DNA of 64,000 nucleotides from Anisus vortex. Its lineage: Eukaryota; Mollusca; Gastropoda; Planorbidae. Every line of letters starts with the position of its first letter. The stretch's first letter is position 1. The stretch is taken from assembly GCA_949126835.1 (NCBI GenBank), contig OX421509.1, forward strand, positions 14,477,279-14,541,278, in the 5' to 3' direction. Made by a program: the position numbers and the translations under genes. Of this stretch, positions 11,119 through 23,625 are shown piece after piece. Under the pieces are notes generated by a model. The model saw nothing but the letters and a program-made list of their open reading frames with translations. It had not been told where the DNA came from and made no database searches.

Positions 11119-11309
11119 CCCAGCAGATGATAATGTCTGAAGTGTCAGATCACTGTATATTGTGTCAGGTCTATGAATGGTTTGAAAGGTCGGGGCCAGG
11201 ATTTTGAATTGTATCTTAGGTCTTGTGTATGTTTTTTAAGAATGTTTTGGTGTACCGGACCTGTGTCTGTTCTTGGAAGGTTTTCATTGTGTTTGTGCTG
11301 GTTCAGGTC

Positions 11310-11420
11310 TGAATGATGTGTTGTGTTTGAATGGTGTGCTCTGTTTGACTAGGGTGCCTGGGATTGACTGGTGTGCTGGGGGTTGAATGGTGTGTTTATT
11401 TGACTGGTGTGCCATGTCTG
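11310..11420 (+). repeat. Short 18-bp degenerate repeat (copy A)
   Basis: About six degenerate units related to TTTGAATGGTGTGCT. This is the short counterpart of the much longer array at 56860-57785 in copy B. Confidence 0.8.
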
Positions 11421-11727
11421 TGCATGGTGTTTCCAGTTATTGTACAGAATCCACTAGGTCACAAAACCCACTCTCTAAATAAACAGACTACAATGGTAAC
11501 AACAAAATGTCAGAGGGAAAAGTTGATATGCTTGTTTATGTAACCTCTGACCCCTAAAGGCTGTAGGAGAAAGTCAAACAAAATAATGCAATGTGTAGCT
11601 GTATTTAAATGTTGGTGAGAACAGAAAACTTGTAGTCTCAGCTTTTAAAATAGTTGTGTTCTTTTTTTCTTTTTGAAAAGAACCTTACTTAAAGAGTTGG
11701 TCCTAACTAAAAGTGGAGTTACGTTGG

Positions 11728-11935
11728 CTGGTCCTGGGTTAGAATCCTGGTGAAGGCTAGAATTTCTTCCTAGGTCTGGAGGGCGTCGCTGGGTCTACCC
11801 AGCTCTGATGGGGTACCTGACTTAAGTTGGGGTGAAGTAAAGGCGGCTGGGCATTGTGATGGCCACACAATCTCCGTGGCCACAGAAACTGGTCGAACGC
11901 TGCTTCGCCGGTCCCATGGATCAAATTGGTCAGAG
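11728..11935 (+). repeat. SINE, copy 5
   Basis: Contains the SINE body and 3' end. The counterpart at 58100-58325 keeps a better B-box (GGTTCGAATCC). Shared by both copies. Confidence 0.75.
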
Positions 11936-14454
11936 AGAGTACTTTACTTTTTTTATTTAAAAAACATGGGTTTTTATAGTGAGTTCTTCAATGTAATAAA
12001 ATCTTTCAATATTTTTTTTATATGACTCTCTCTGAGTTAGCCTTGGTTTTTAAAACCTCATACATGAGTGTGTTAATGGCTGGTGAGGAAGTAGTTTCTC
12101 ATGTTCTTCCTACCTCACTAGCAAGAAAATATGTTGTTAAAGAGAGGTTTTTTTTTTGTTTTGCTAAAACAATTGTAAGGTTTTTAAGTGTTTAAAAAAA
12201 AATTTGAGTGTGCCAGGTCTTGCATATTGTGTCAGTGTCATTGTCATGTCTGTTGTGTGTGCCCTGCTGGCAATTTGTTTCATGTCTCACTTGGTGGTCC
12301 ATGTCTTGCCTGGTGGTGATTGATCTTTGTTTGTGCGTGGCCCAGCCAACAAGTTAGCTGCTGGTGTGTGTGAGAATGTTTTGAAATGGTCAAATCAGAG
12401 TGAGGCCTATGTCTCAAAACAATTAAAGAGTAAAAGTTAAACCAGGAAGTTTACTTGTAAGTATTAATACTAGGTAGGAGCATTGGAATAATTATTAGCG
12501 ATACCAGCATATTATTACATTTACTTTTACACAGTAATAAAGGAATCTGTTTTCATAACAAAATATTTTTGTCAATGAGCTATTTAAAACAAAACTATTC
12601 ACATTCCAAATGTATTACAAGTGGTGTAAAGATAACTCCTGGCTAAGGCTTTAATACTATCAGGGTTTGAGTCCTTGGTTCTTTTTATTTTTTAATAATA
12701 TATTACAAAATGGAGTGTCTTTCTATGATAAGACTATAATTATTTTGTTTTTCAATGATTCACTGTCTATAATGTTATACCATGAAGCAGAAAGTTTGTT
12801 ATCACATTGATTATAATGTTTGTGTTAAGTTAATTCTGTTCAAATCAAACATTTGTATTGTCTGTATTATTAAATTATTAATAAATGAAAAACAATTATT
12901 GAGTTTTTATATTTTAATATCCTTTTGCTGTCCTAAACAAAAGTTACACGGTTTTTAAAAAGCTTTTCACATTTTTAATTTTTATTATTAAATTAAAATT
13001 CATATGTTGACCAACTTATTTGGACACTGTCCACCTGTGGACATCTACCGGTATTTGTGGACTTCTTTTGGGTCATTCAATTCTCATCTGTGGACTGATC
13101 TGATTTTTGGGCACTTGTGTAATTTTATATGGAGTACTACTGAGAACTAGTTCAGACCTATAGCTGATACACATTTTTAAAAATCAAAGTGTGGACCTTT
13201 CTTGGCTCATACAACATTTTGTGGTCCAACCATTCAAAGTTTTCTTTTAAACTTCTTTGTATCCCAAACACATTTAATTTCGGACAGAATTGCCACACCT
13301 TTACGAAACTAATACGTTTTACATTTGTTCATTCTTTTATGTCCTTGGCCCCAAAACTCCTGCAGGGTGGCAGGGATAGAACCTGGGTTCACAGTCCAGT
13401 TTACTAACCGTAGAACAAACTGTGACCCTCCACCACAAAAATGAATCGCTTTGTGCCTTGAGCTATTTTGAGCTACAGCCGAAAATATGTTGTAGGGATG
13501 TAAGTGGGTTTATTGTGAGATATGGATTTTCGGACTTTGATAATTTCTAATTATTTATTTATTTATTTGGTGAGTTTTTATTCTCAAAAAAGTTATATGC
13601 CTAAATTATTTTTAAAAATATTTTCAAAGTAACACACTGTATTGTTTCATGGGATAAAAGTAAAATAGTAAATAGGAAATTTCTCAAAATCAGGTTTCAG
13701 ATTATAGCTATAGGGCCTACAGTAAAACACACACAGCTAAGAGACTATTTCTCCAATTTGGAAACTTTTTTCACCATTGAATTTAGCATTCAAATTACTC
13801 TAAGTCTAAGGATAACTAAATAACTCAAAATGATCCTAGGGCACACTGCAACTCATTTCGTGATGGAGGGTCACAATTCGGCTCCCTCTTGTATTGACTG
13901 TATTGTAAAACTATTGAAAACATGTGGAGTCTCTTTTATTAAACGAAGTAATGTATATTAAAAAAAAAATTAATTGCACAAGCAAACAAAAGTTCAGTCT
14001 ATTGTTTTGTTTCAAAAATTATTATTTTTAATAAATAGGACCTAATAAAAATATAAAAAAGAACAATGTTTAGAAAGGAACTACAACAAGAGACATTATG
14101 TAGATTCTCGTGATGGTAAAACAAAATGGCTACAGACTGGCACGTGGTTATGTTGAAAAATAACCAAAAAAAAAAACACAAACAAACAACTATTGCTCTT
14201 TTAGTTTTAGTAAAAGCAAAGGCCTAAATGGCTAAAGGATTTATATTATAGTAGAGCTCATCAGAATCATTGGCCATGATGTGTGGCCAGCACAATGCAC
14301 TGTCGACTTCAACTTTTTTCCTGAATGTGTGCATCGGGTCAAATTCAGTGACTTGGTTAGATTCAAAGGATGCGGTCCACTGAGAGATTTGTGTACGTTT
14401 CTGAACCGTAACTTTGGGGACCATAGGAATGGTAATGAAACGCTAGGCCATTAG
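11936..14454. other. Non-coding flank, no gene seen
   Basis: Repeat-poor AT-rich DNA. Most of it aligns with copy B 58326-60060. About 840 bp (13075-13920) is present only here. No spliced or long open frame is convincing. Confidence 0.5.
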
Positions 14455-14720
14455 ACCTCCCCTTAAACATGCCGGCATTGGCCCCATTCGGAATCAATTA
14501 AGAGTTTTCCCTCCTTGCCCTAATCCGTACCTATTAGGTTGCCAGCAGTTGCCCGCATGGCGCCCCAATGAAAAGCGATATCGCTATGCTAGGAGGCCTT
14601 AGTAGGCCAAATTGTCCGCCATTTTGGCGTCGATACCCGCGCTGATACCTGGGTCGATTATGGGCCAATGCGGGCATTAGACATGCGGGCGCGATTAGGG
14701 TTTGCTGGCATTGGGGCCTA
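14455..14720. other. GC-rich island, unknown
   Basis: A sharply GC-richer block in AT-rich DNA, with repeated GCGGGCATTAG/TGCCGGCATTGGCCCC-like words on both strands. It is absent from copy B and marks the left edge of the A-only block. Neither a gene nor a clear transposon end could be defined. Confidence 0.4.
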
Positions 14721-17362
14721 ATGGATATTCCCCCTCCCTTCTTCGGCTTTTCATTTAGTTTCCATATCGGTCCAATGAGGGTAGTTTATTACCGGCGCAA
14801 TGCTGTTTTTGCCTTCATTGTGCCTCAATTGACCCATATATTTAGTCCTTATCAAACCAACATTGGGTGGAATCGGATTTTACCTTTATTTACCCACTTT
14901 TTCGTAATTATAATACAATATACAAAAACAATTATATAAACACATATAGTAAATACAAGTAAAACAAAACAAAGAAAGTGATTTTGTCTTGTATTTTATT
15001 ATATTTGTATTCAAAATATTTTTTTGCAACATACAATAAAAAGTATATATTCAATCAATAAAGCAAAACAGTGACAGTAAATAAAGTGCAAAAACATGGA
15101 AATGGTAGAGTATTGAAGTTAATAACATTTTTTTTTACATAACTACATAAAATAATTTTGGTAAAGTTAGTGTAATAGTACAAAATAGTTGGACATAATA
15201 TATAGATATGCCTAAACAATAAATATGATATAATATAGATAAAATATTTTATTTTCACTTGATATAAAACTTAATTTATTAATTTAACAATAGCCATGCA
15301 GCAGAGTAATGGGAAAAAAATATATTTATGGGAAAAGAAATATAGGCCTACATCATTACTACAAGCCTACAAAGAAATATATATTGATAAAATATAGCAC
15401 TATGTAAACAGACATTATAATTATAAGTAAACATTGTGCAATCAAAATAGAGAACAAAATATATAGGCCTTTGCAAGCCCAGTAGGCTAAGCTAGTTTAA
15501 AATAAAGGTATACAATCAAAAATACCAGTTTTTACAAATTTTGTGGAGAAAAAAATGTTATTGTCTAACAATAAAATTGCATTAGTGCAAAATGGAAGAT
15601 TAATGGGACAATATCATTTAACCCTGAATAATGGGCAGACCGATAATGTATTTCAATAATTAATCAATTTAACACTCTTGCTAAGCCTACAACAATGAAG
15701 ATAAATTTTACACAATAGGCCTACAACTAAAATTGCTTTATTTATTAAAAAAATAGGACTCAAAATATCTTTAACACAAAAACTGTAATATATTGAGGAA
15801 AAAAAACATTAACATGCACAGCAATGGATTCAAATGGAACACAAGATATTTTAGGGCTGTAATTTTTTTTTTATACTATACACACACATATATTATTTTA
15901 GTATGCTAACTCAAGTCTTTTTCATAGCTTGGGCCATAAAAATTTTCCAAAACATTAAATAATGCAATAAAGTATCATCTTTAATTATACTTCTCCTATA
16001 GGCAAAAAAGGCATATCATAATAATAATAAATAACATTTTGAACCAATTGTGATATTGTAACAAGCACAGTAATGGAAATGGAACATAAGATATTTCTTT
16101 AAAAAAAATATACATTTGAATACATTTGAATATTATAGATAATCAGACACATACGGTTAACCAAAAAAGAAGGTCTACATTCATTAAAATATTATGTAAT
16201 GATTACCGTTAAAAGTACTACAATTATTAAACAAAATTAATAAAACTTTTGACACAACTTGTGATATGGTTAAAAAGCACAGTAATAGGTCTACAGTAAT
16301 GGGTACAGAACATAAGACATTTATAAAAAAAATATATACATGATTATAAATTGCTTGAAGTTAACCAATATGAAAAAGTAAGCTCTACACACAATGATAA
16401 GTTGTATGTATACCAAAAAAAAAAGACATTCATTATAATGTTATATATTTAAAATTCATTATATTATAATCAGATCAGTTACGGTAAGTCTTTTCAGAAA
16501 AATGTATAGTACTAATAGTACATATATTTCACTTTAAATTATACAGATAACTTTTAATTTTTCAAAGTGAAAATATTTTAGCAAAAATAACCCCACCACA
16601 AAATGCCACAATTGACAATGAGTACCGGTACTTAGTTTAACCAAAAGATTTATTATTTTCAAAAGCAACTTTCATAATTAATAAATATGAGCCATTTAGA
16701 ATACTGGGTACATTTTTTTTGCATACAAAGAATAAATCCATGAATATTCAACCACACACTACTCCCATAGGAAAAATTAAACTGATCTGCCCATACTATG
16801 GGCTATAAATAAGTCAAGGCAAGCACACAGGTGAAAGTATATCATGGTCCATTCATCAGCCATTATGTAATCCAACGGAAATCTTTAATTAGCACTGTCT
16901 GGTGGATACCACATCTTAATATCTTAGTAGATAACTTTTGTATATATTGCCTAATGCACACAGGTTCTTCTATTAAATCCAGCCATAGAATTGTCCATGC
17001 TCAAATGAATTGTGAAAAAAGTACACTATGGTTGTGGAAGGACCTGTCTTGTCAGGCAACTTAGCAAATGCATTATTTGCGAATTGTAGAAGTCAAAATC
17101 AACTGGATGTGGTCTTGGTTAAAGTGTTTGTACAATAGTCCATATTTCATAAAATCTCCAGATATATAAAAATGTCAGATGCTGATCTATTGGGTCCTCT
17201 TGGGCTTTTGTAACTGTAGTTTGGTTAATTGATGAGTACTGCTTTCCCTAATGTTCACACCTGGCACTGGCTCATCAATAACTAATTGCCTGGATGTTAT
17301 ACTAATCATAGCCCACAAATGAGTCTCCATTCATCATATGTAGACTGCAGTTCAAGCTTCAT
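14721..17362 (-). ncRNA. Possible 3' terminal exon of the spliced ncRNA
   Basis: The exon begins at 17362 on the - strand, after a clear acceptor (TTTTCAG at 17369-17363). No donor was found downstream, so it may be the terminal exon. Its first ATG frame stops after about 18 codons. The region down to 14721 is AT-rich, without an open frame, and has several possible polyadenylation words. Only the 5' border of the exon is supported; the low-coordinate end is unknown. Confidence 0.3.
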
Positions 17363-17960
17363 CTGAAAATTGAAGTGAAATTCGAATTATAACAAGTTTT
17401 TCAAGTAAAAAAACAATGTTAACAAGGATAAACAGATTCAATTATCAGTTTTAAAAGCAACAACTGTTTGTAAGCATTTTCTTTTAAATACGAGTAACCA
17501 CTGTTGCAGAATAAACAGCACAATTTCATCTTTCATAGCATGTGACTTTACATAAATAAATTGAATTTTTCTTTTGGTTGTTATGAATAAAAGGCATGAA
17601 TATGATAATCAGTTTTAAAAGACAAGTATGACACAAATCAATACCTAGATGCCTAGTTACTAGTTTCAACTGACTAGAGACTTATTTAGCTTTGAAAAAA
17701 AAGAATAACACAAATAAATATATACACATTTTAGTGAGGTTTAGTAGCTTACAGATTGAAACAAATTTCTCTTTACCCTTGGCCTTGCCTTCCCCTAAGT
17801 TTTATTAAATTATGTTTTCAAGCATTATATTATTAAAATTGTTATAACTACCCTATGGTTGAAACCTATGGTTAAACAAGTCTAACAATTTTTAAACAAG
17901 TATATGCACCTAGATGCCTAGTTTCAACTCGACTTATTACTTTACAAATAATTTACTCAC

Positions 17961-18038
17961 CCGCTTATAATATTATATCATATATTTCCATATCATCTGT
18001 ATAGAGTGGCATAGACTAAGACCTTCCAGCATGAGATT
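17961..18038 (-). ncRNA. Spliced ncRNA exon 3
   Basis: On the - strand the exon is preceded by a run of T ending in CAG (acceptor, 18041-18039) and followed by GTGAGTAAA (donor, from 17960). It is 78 nt, with stops in the frames checked. Confidence 0.45.
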
Positions 18039-18458
18039 CTGAAAAAAAATAATTTAACATTGAATCCTTAATGATGCCTTGACTGATGAAATAATAAAGC
18101 ATGGGCTTTAACTATAATCAAAACATATTTATGAAATTTAAAAAAGATGAATAGGCCAAAATTGGATTACACAAATTCCTCAGTTCAAGTCAATCAAGTC
18201 CAATAAGTTAATATAAATTCACTATTTAAATTTCATGATATGAGCCTATGTATAACATATTTATTGTATTTATTTTTACACTAGGCCCATATCTATTTAA
18301 ATTTTATTTAAGTAGGCATATTAGTCCTTTAGTAAGTTATTGTTTCGACTAAGTTTAAGGTTAATAGACGCAACAATTTTAAAAAATCTATTTATACTAC
18401 TAATATTTAGTAATACTATTCACTAAATTGATCTTTTCTTTACATGGTACTTACTCAC

Positions 18459-18601
18459 CTGTTATTAAAAAATCAACTCTATCAGATGACTGCATGAATG
18501 TTATCTAATAGTTGTAGGCCAGGGTGCAGCCTAAAAGAAGACTGTTGAACTTTTGACTTGACTCTACTCCACACTAGCACTCCACAGCTTCCAACTTCAG
18601 A
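18459..18601 (-). ncRNA. Spliced ncRNA exon 2
   Basis: On the - strand, a polypyrimidine tract of about 12 T ends in CAG (18604-18602), then 143 nt, then donor ACAG/GTGAGTAAG. The splice signals are near consensus while the exon contains stops such as TAG and TAA. This points to a non-coding transcript or a decayed gene. Confidence 0.5.
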
Positions 18602-18946
18602 CTGAAAAAAAAAAAATCCTGTTAACTTTTACTTTTAATTAAAATACAAATAAAAAAAGCCTACATTACAATAGTCATAGTGTCACATTATAATTAGTAG
18701 GGCCTATAATCCTATAAACATAAACGAAGACTATAGGCTATAACAAAGTAGTATAGGGTCTAATCATATTGACCTTGTCCTTGTCATATAATTAACAACA
18801 AATATTAGGATAGTTCAATATTAATATTATGGACATGTTGATTAATATATATATGCCTATTATATAGTAGGCCTATAGTCCTACAAGTTATTTATACTGA
18901 TATCTGCTTAGACTAGTAGGCATACTATGTGGCTAATGTGACTTAC

Positions 18947-19013
18947 TCGACTTCTTGTGTTTAAGTGGTCATCTGCTGTCTTATCATTGTCCAACCGATA
19001 ACTGAGCGTAAGA
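18947..19013 (-). ncRNA. Spliced ncRNA exon 1 (first seen)
   Basis: On the - strand: acceptor TTTTTTCAG (ending 19014), then 67 nt, then donor GA/GTAAGT at 18946-18941. The acceptor shows that at least one more exon lies upstream, in 19020-20000 or beyond. Confidence 0.45.
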
Positions 19014-19019
19014 CTGAAA

Positions 19020-20005
19020 AAATTGTTTAAATAAAAAAAAGGATTATTAATTTAATTGGATCTTACATAGTTAAATACTAGTATTATAAGCAGGCCATAG
19101 GCCCTATGCAATTCACGATTCAGCTTTATAAACTGTTCTTATTTTCCTGAAATGATTCGAGTTTAATAGACTATATAATACTATATATTATATATCATAA
19201 ATATATGATTATTTATGATATAGGAATAGCCTATAGGCCTAGATCTATAGTAGGCTATATACTACTATATAGGTCTAGTATAGCCTAGAGGTTATATAAA
19301 AGAAAAATATTAATATATTATAGTTAGGCTATAGTGCCTATAGTAGGCCTATTATAATACTAAATTATAGGCTCGCCTATCAATTAAATCAATATCCTAT
19401 ACTATATATTCCTATCCTATAATTATAATAAACTATAAACTAGGCCTATGCTGGCTATACTATATATTATAATATATTGATTAATTTATATGAAGGTTTA
19501 CAATTTAATTTAAGCCTGAAATAGACAAGACTATCTTAGACTTAGAATCTAGATCTAGACTAGATTTAGAATAAATAAAATAAAATAAATTTAAAATAGA
19601 ATAGGACGCAATAATCTTCTTTATAGAAAGAGCGTCTGTAACTGTAATAATGTATAGGCCTTTTTTTTACTTATTTTGATATTTTTAATAAAACTCAAAT
19701 GAAAGTACAAAAAAATTTATTTGTATTAATTTTACTCGGTAGATCTAGATCTAGATCTATTCATAATAAAGAAATTATTTTTTTTTTAACTTAAATATAC
19801 AATTTAATTTTTTATAAATGTCTAGATCTAGATTAGATCTAGTCTATATTTAAATTCTACACACACACACAAAATATTTAAAAAATGAGCTTGAACTTTA
19901 TTAATTTTATGTTTAAATTCCTAAAAAAAACATTTAAAAAATGATATTTAAATTTCTAACATCTAGGCTACAGTACTAAAACTAACTCGATTTATAACTT
20001 TAAAA
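19020..20005. other. AT-rich non-coding DNA
   Basis: Very AT-rich with many TAGGCCTA and AGATCTAGATCT words. No gene or transposon boundary seen. An unseen upstream exon or promoter of the - strand transcript could lie here. Confidence 0.4.
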
Positions 20006-20084
20006 AGTTGTTGTGGCCCGTCTAGCTGAATGAGATTATGTATGCGGCCCCATGACGAAAACTGTTGCACACCCCTGGTCTAGA
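20006..20084. mobile_element. hAT-like element fragment
   Basis: The end sequence GTTGCACACCCCTG and the adjoining CGGCCCCATGACGAAAAC match the element kept in fuller form at about 60092-60259, whose other end is CAGGGGCGTGCAAC. The left part is missing here. Confidence 0.5.
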
Positions 20085-21343
20085 ATTATAGCAGGTGTAA
20101 TGTAAATACAATCATGAATTGTAACACTATACTATATGGCACTATATATTAATGATTTAGGACACTATTTGGGACTACACGATCAAGCATAATTAACAAA
20201 AGTCTTAAAAAGTGTTAACTTTAAAAAAAAATAATTACAAAGGGTTTTATCAGTTTACCACATAGTGGCTTAAATTAATGCTTTAAGCGTCATAGTCCGC
20301 CCGTGACCCTGTTTATATTAGCAGCTCGTGTGGTCATCACAATTCCACAGCGTTGTTAAAAAAAACACACACAAAAACAACGTGTATAACCAGGCATTCA
20401 TTTCCAGTAGGCTACAATGTTCCGTGGTTAGTAGAAAAAAACAGTGAGAAATGTTTTTTAAAAGAGGTAATACTATAATAATAGGTCTAAGTGATAGGCC
20501 TATGCATATAAAATGAAAGGCCTACACATACATTTGTAAAACCAATATTAAAACAAGTAGCCTACACAGATCTAAGAAAATACATAGTATTTTAATGCTG
20601 ATGTTTTAATTTTAAAAATGAAACCAATCTACAAATATCAGTAATACAGTCTCTATATCTAGGCCCTACTCTATAATTATAGGACGCTTGAATCTTTGGA
20701 CTAAGGAAACTTGTTAAGGAGTCATTGTCCAGGACTAATCACATATTATTATTAGACCTATTATAATTATGCATGACTCTCAGCAGAAGTCAAGTGCCAC
20801 TGCGACAAGATAAGGGGCCGTCCATAAGTTGCGTCGCGCAACCTAGAAGGAGAGAGGGGCGGTTGGATCAGACTTGAACTCTTCGCAAAGACAACGGGCC
20901 GAGATTACTCTCTTAGGGCCCGGAGAAAAAAACTTGTAGTGTCACGCAACTGTGACACATCCCCGTAAAGGGTCGGCACAAACGGTTGGCCTTCCCCTTC
21001 CACTCTGAGCCCCTGCAGGGCGAGGCACTCGACAAGCACATGTTACGTAATTCTTACACCGTAGGCCTAAGCTTATTCCACAGTGACAATAAGACATTGG
21101 ATTTCTAAATTTCTAAACGCTAGACAGAAGTGCAACGAGTAAAGTTGTAATAATGCATAAGACATAAAACTATCATTTAGAAATACAGCACAAAGACAAA
21201 ATGTCACAATGCTCAGATAAACATAAGACCCTTATCCTTACGCGAGAACAAATGCATGTAAGTACTCTTTCTTCCCAAGAGGCATCCGGGTATATAATGG
21301 GTTGCCTGAACAAACCAGGAAAACCAGTAACTTAACATTTAAA
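20085..21343. other. Non-coding tail of duplicated segment A
   Basis: Aligns with copy B 60260-61782, apart from the SINE inserted in B. Similarity ends near 21343/61782, which marks the right edge of the duplication. No gene seen. Confidence 0.6.
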
Positions 21344-22018
21344 ACACTAATAATTCGTACCGCCCACTAGCCCTTCACCGCTCCCTACTGTTCCCGGGAA
21401 CATCAACGCCCCTCCCCCGAGCTTCTCACAACCCCTAAGGGGGCGATAACGCCCCCGTTGTAAATCTGTCGAACTTTTGTGCCTGCGCTTAGTTAATCAT
21501 TATGATTATGATTAAAGACATTTTAAAATGCAATTTTTTATTAAGAATATTCTAGATGATCCAATCATTTATGAAACCTTTGTGAGCCTATTAAAAAGTG
21601 AAACATTTTTATAAAATTGTTTGAGTATAATTAAATAAGAAGTCAACTTCTACAAGTCTATATTTATTCATTATTCCTTTTGTTTAAAATTTGTGTTTTA
21701 AATTTTATTTCCCCTTCAACTCTCCTAAAATTTCTGCTATGAACTTAGGCTAAATGTGCCGCCCCCCCCCCCCCAATAGATGTGCCGCCCCCGGACATAT
21801 GCCCCCCCTCTGCCCTCCCCCATGTGAGGGCACTGGTAGGCCTACAATGATATCAATTTGGTAACTGGCAAAAGTCATAACAATCAGATAACTATTAGAT
21901 AACAATAAGTTAAACCAGATTTTATGGAAGCATGGCACCCATATAATAGAATAGGCTACATTTAAAAAAACATTTGTGTTAGTTGTTCATAAATCTTACA
22001 GAATAAAAAAAATTAGCT
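21344..22018. other. Unique spacer, no gene seen
   Basis: Starts with a C-rich stretch and continues AT-rich, with a C homopolymer near 21764. No supported coding sequence. Confidence 0.4.
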
Positions 22019-22280
22019 TTTGATTAAATCTAAGAGCTTATTAGCCTCGATGAAATCTAAGAGCTAATTAGCCTCGATGAAATATAAGAGCTAAGCATCG
22101 ATGAAATCTAAGAGCTAAGCATCAATGAAATCTAAGTCTAAGAGCTATTAGCCTCGATAAAATCTAAGAGCTAATACCTCTATGAAATCTAAGAGCTAAT
22201 ACCTCGATGAAATCTAAGAGCTAATCCTCGATGAAATCTAAGAACCAAACATCGATGAAGTCCAAGAGCTAATAAGCCTC
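22019..22280 (+). repeat. Degenerate ~27-bp tandem repeat
   Basis: About ten decayed units of the type GATGAAATCTAAGAGCTAAT plus AGCCTC, with indels between units. Looser remnants continue to about 22470. Confidence 0.85.
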
Positions 22281-22630
22281 AAGTAAAATATGATATTATC
22301 CTTTGCTGAACTATAAGTCTCGATGAAATCTAAGGAGCATAAATGAATTCTCAGAGCCGAGCCTCGATTAAACTCTACATGGTGAGAATCGTTGAAACCA
22401 ATAGACTAAAAGAAATTTGAAGGCATTGGATACACACATCTAAGAGCTAATAGGGATTGGTTATACTCAAAGAGCTACAAAAAGTGGAAGAACTTGACCT
22501 TCATAAAATGTAAGATCTAAGCTTCCAATGAGATCGTGCCATTAAAGAGGTAATCATCCCATGCAACTAAGTAACATGAAAGAATAACTCTGAAAGAAAT
22601 CCAAAAGTTATGCTTCGTTGTAATCTAACA

Positions 22631-22831
22631 TATAGTCGTCAACTTTTTTATATTACAGTGCCAAAGTAGGATTTCTAACTAATTCAGCGTGCCAACAGCT
22701 TTAAACTAATAGGGCCTACTGTTCTTTTTTTGTAGAAGAGACTTAAACAGACTTTTGAGGGTCTTCCGCGTGCCATTGAAAAAAGCCCTGCGTGAAAATC
22801 TGGCACGCGTGCCATAGGTTGCCGACCCCTG
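22631..22831. mobile_element. hAT-type MITE, 201 bp
   Basis: The right end GGTTGCCGACCCCTG is in CAGGGGTCGG-type hAT style; the left end (GTCGTCAAC) is a decayed match. An exact 8-bp target duplication, ATCTAACA, sits at 22623-22630 and 22832-22839. Internal GCGTGCC words repeat. No coding sequence. Confidence 0.82.
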
Positions 22832-23150
22832 ATCTAACAGACATACTTCTATAATACTTCAATGTAAGCGACTTATTAAAAAAATGGAAATTCGTCTATG
22901 AATGAAATTAATTCACACTTTTCTGGTTATAATTTAAAAAAAAAAATAACTTTTGATTTTAAGTACAACATATCATGAAATTACATGGTGAAATGTCACC
23001 CTACAAATTAAGTTCTTATAGGCTTTTTTCCTCTCAGCTCTTTTGGGTCGTAAATGTATGGGTGCGGAAAAATTGCGCCGACATCTTGGAACGACAAGAG
23101 TTAAACCAAGATAAGACAAACCTCGCTAGTCAATAGGTCATGTGCTTTCT

Positions 23151-23617
23151 TCACGTAGAGTCATTTCCCAACCCTTCACTGTCCAAGATGGCGTCGTGCT
23201 TGGCGTCTTTCGCCCACCTTTTCAGTTTCTCCTGGCTGACGTTGTAGCCCAGCTGGGCCAAGGTGAAGGCCACGTCGCTCTGGAAGCTCTCCATCTTGCC
23301 CATCACCGTGTAGTTGATCTGGCAGGGCTTGCACTGGTCGTAGGTCGGGGTGAAGTGCGCGTCCCTGTCCTTGCTGTTCGTCAGCTCACCTTCGACCAGG
23401 TACTCGATGAACTCCGCGAACGTGAGGTCATGTCCGCATTGCACCTGCCTCGTCTTGGCCGCGGGCCTGTACTTGGAGATGATGTGCTTCCCGATCTGAC
23501 TCCAGAAGTAAGGATTCGGCGCTAAGAGCTTGTCCACGTAGCCGGAGAGAATCCTCGGGAAAGGCTCGCGAACGAATATAATCGAGGTCGAGGTGTTGAG
23601 GAAAGACCAAGTCTCGG
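23151..23617 (-). CDS. Carbohydrate sulfotransferase, terminal exon
   Basis: About 155 residues resembling the C-terminal half of Golgi carbohydrate sulfotransferases (Sulfotransfer_2 family, chondroitin/dermatan/HNK-1 type), which move sulfate from PAPS to glycans. The 3'-phosphate-binding motif FVREPFPRILSGYVDK is followed by NPYFW, then DLTFAEFIEYL, then a cysteine motif QCKPCQINY and GKMESFQSD. The 5'-phosphosulfate-binding motif should be in an earlier exon that I cannot find. The acceptor CTCAG lies at 23622-23618. The C-terminus lacks the usual final aromatic segment, so a short extra exon or truncation is possible. The exon is GC-rich in AT-rich surroundings, suggesting selection. Confidence 0.8.
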
Positions 23618-23625
23618 CTGAGGTA

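Noticed and set aside
13075..13920. 840-bp copy-A-only segment as a transposon
   Set aside because: No inverted ends or target duplication could be defined. A deletion in copy B explains it equally well.
16831..17064. 77-codon + strand ORF
   Set aside because: No recognisable domain, AT-rich composition, and it lies opposite the proposed ncRNA terminal exon. No support beyond length.
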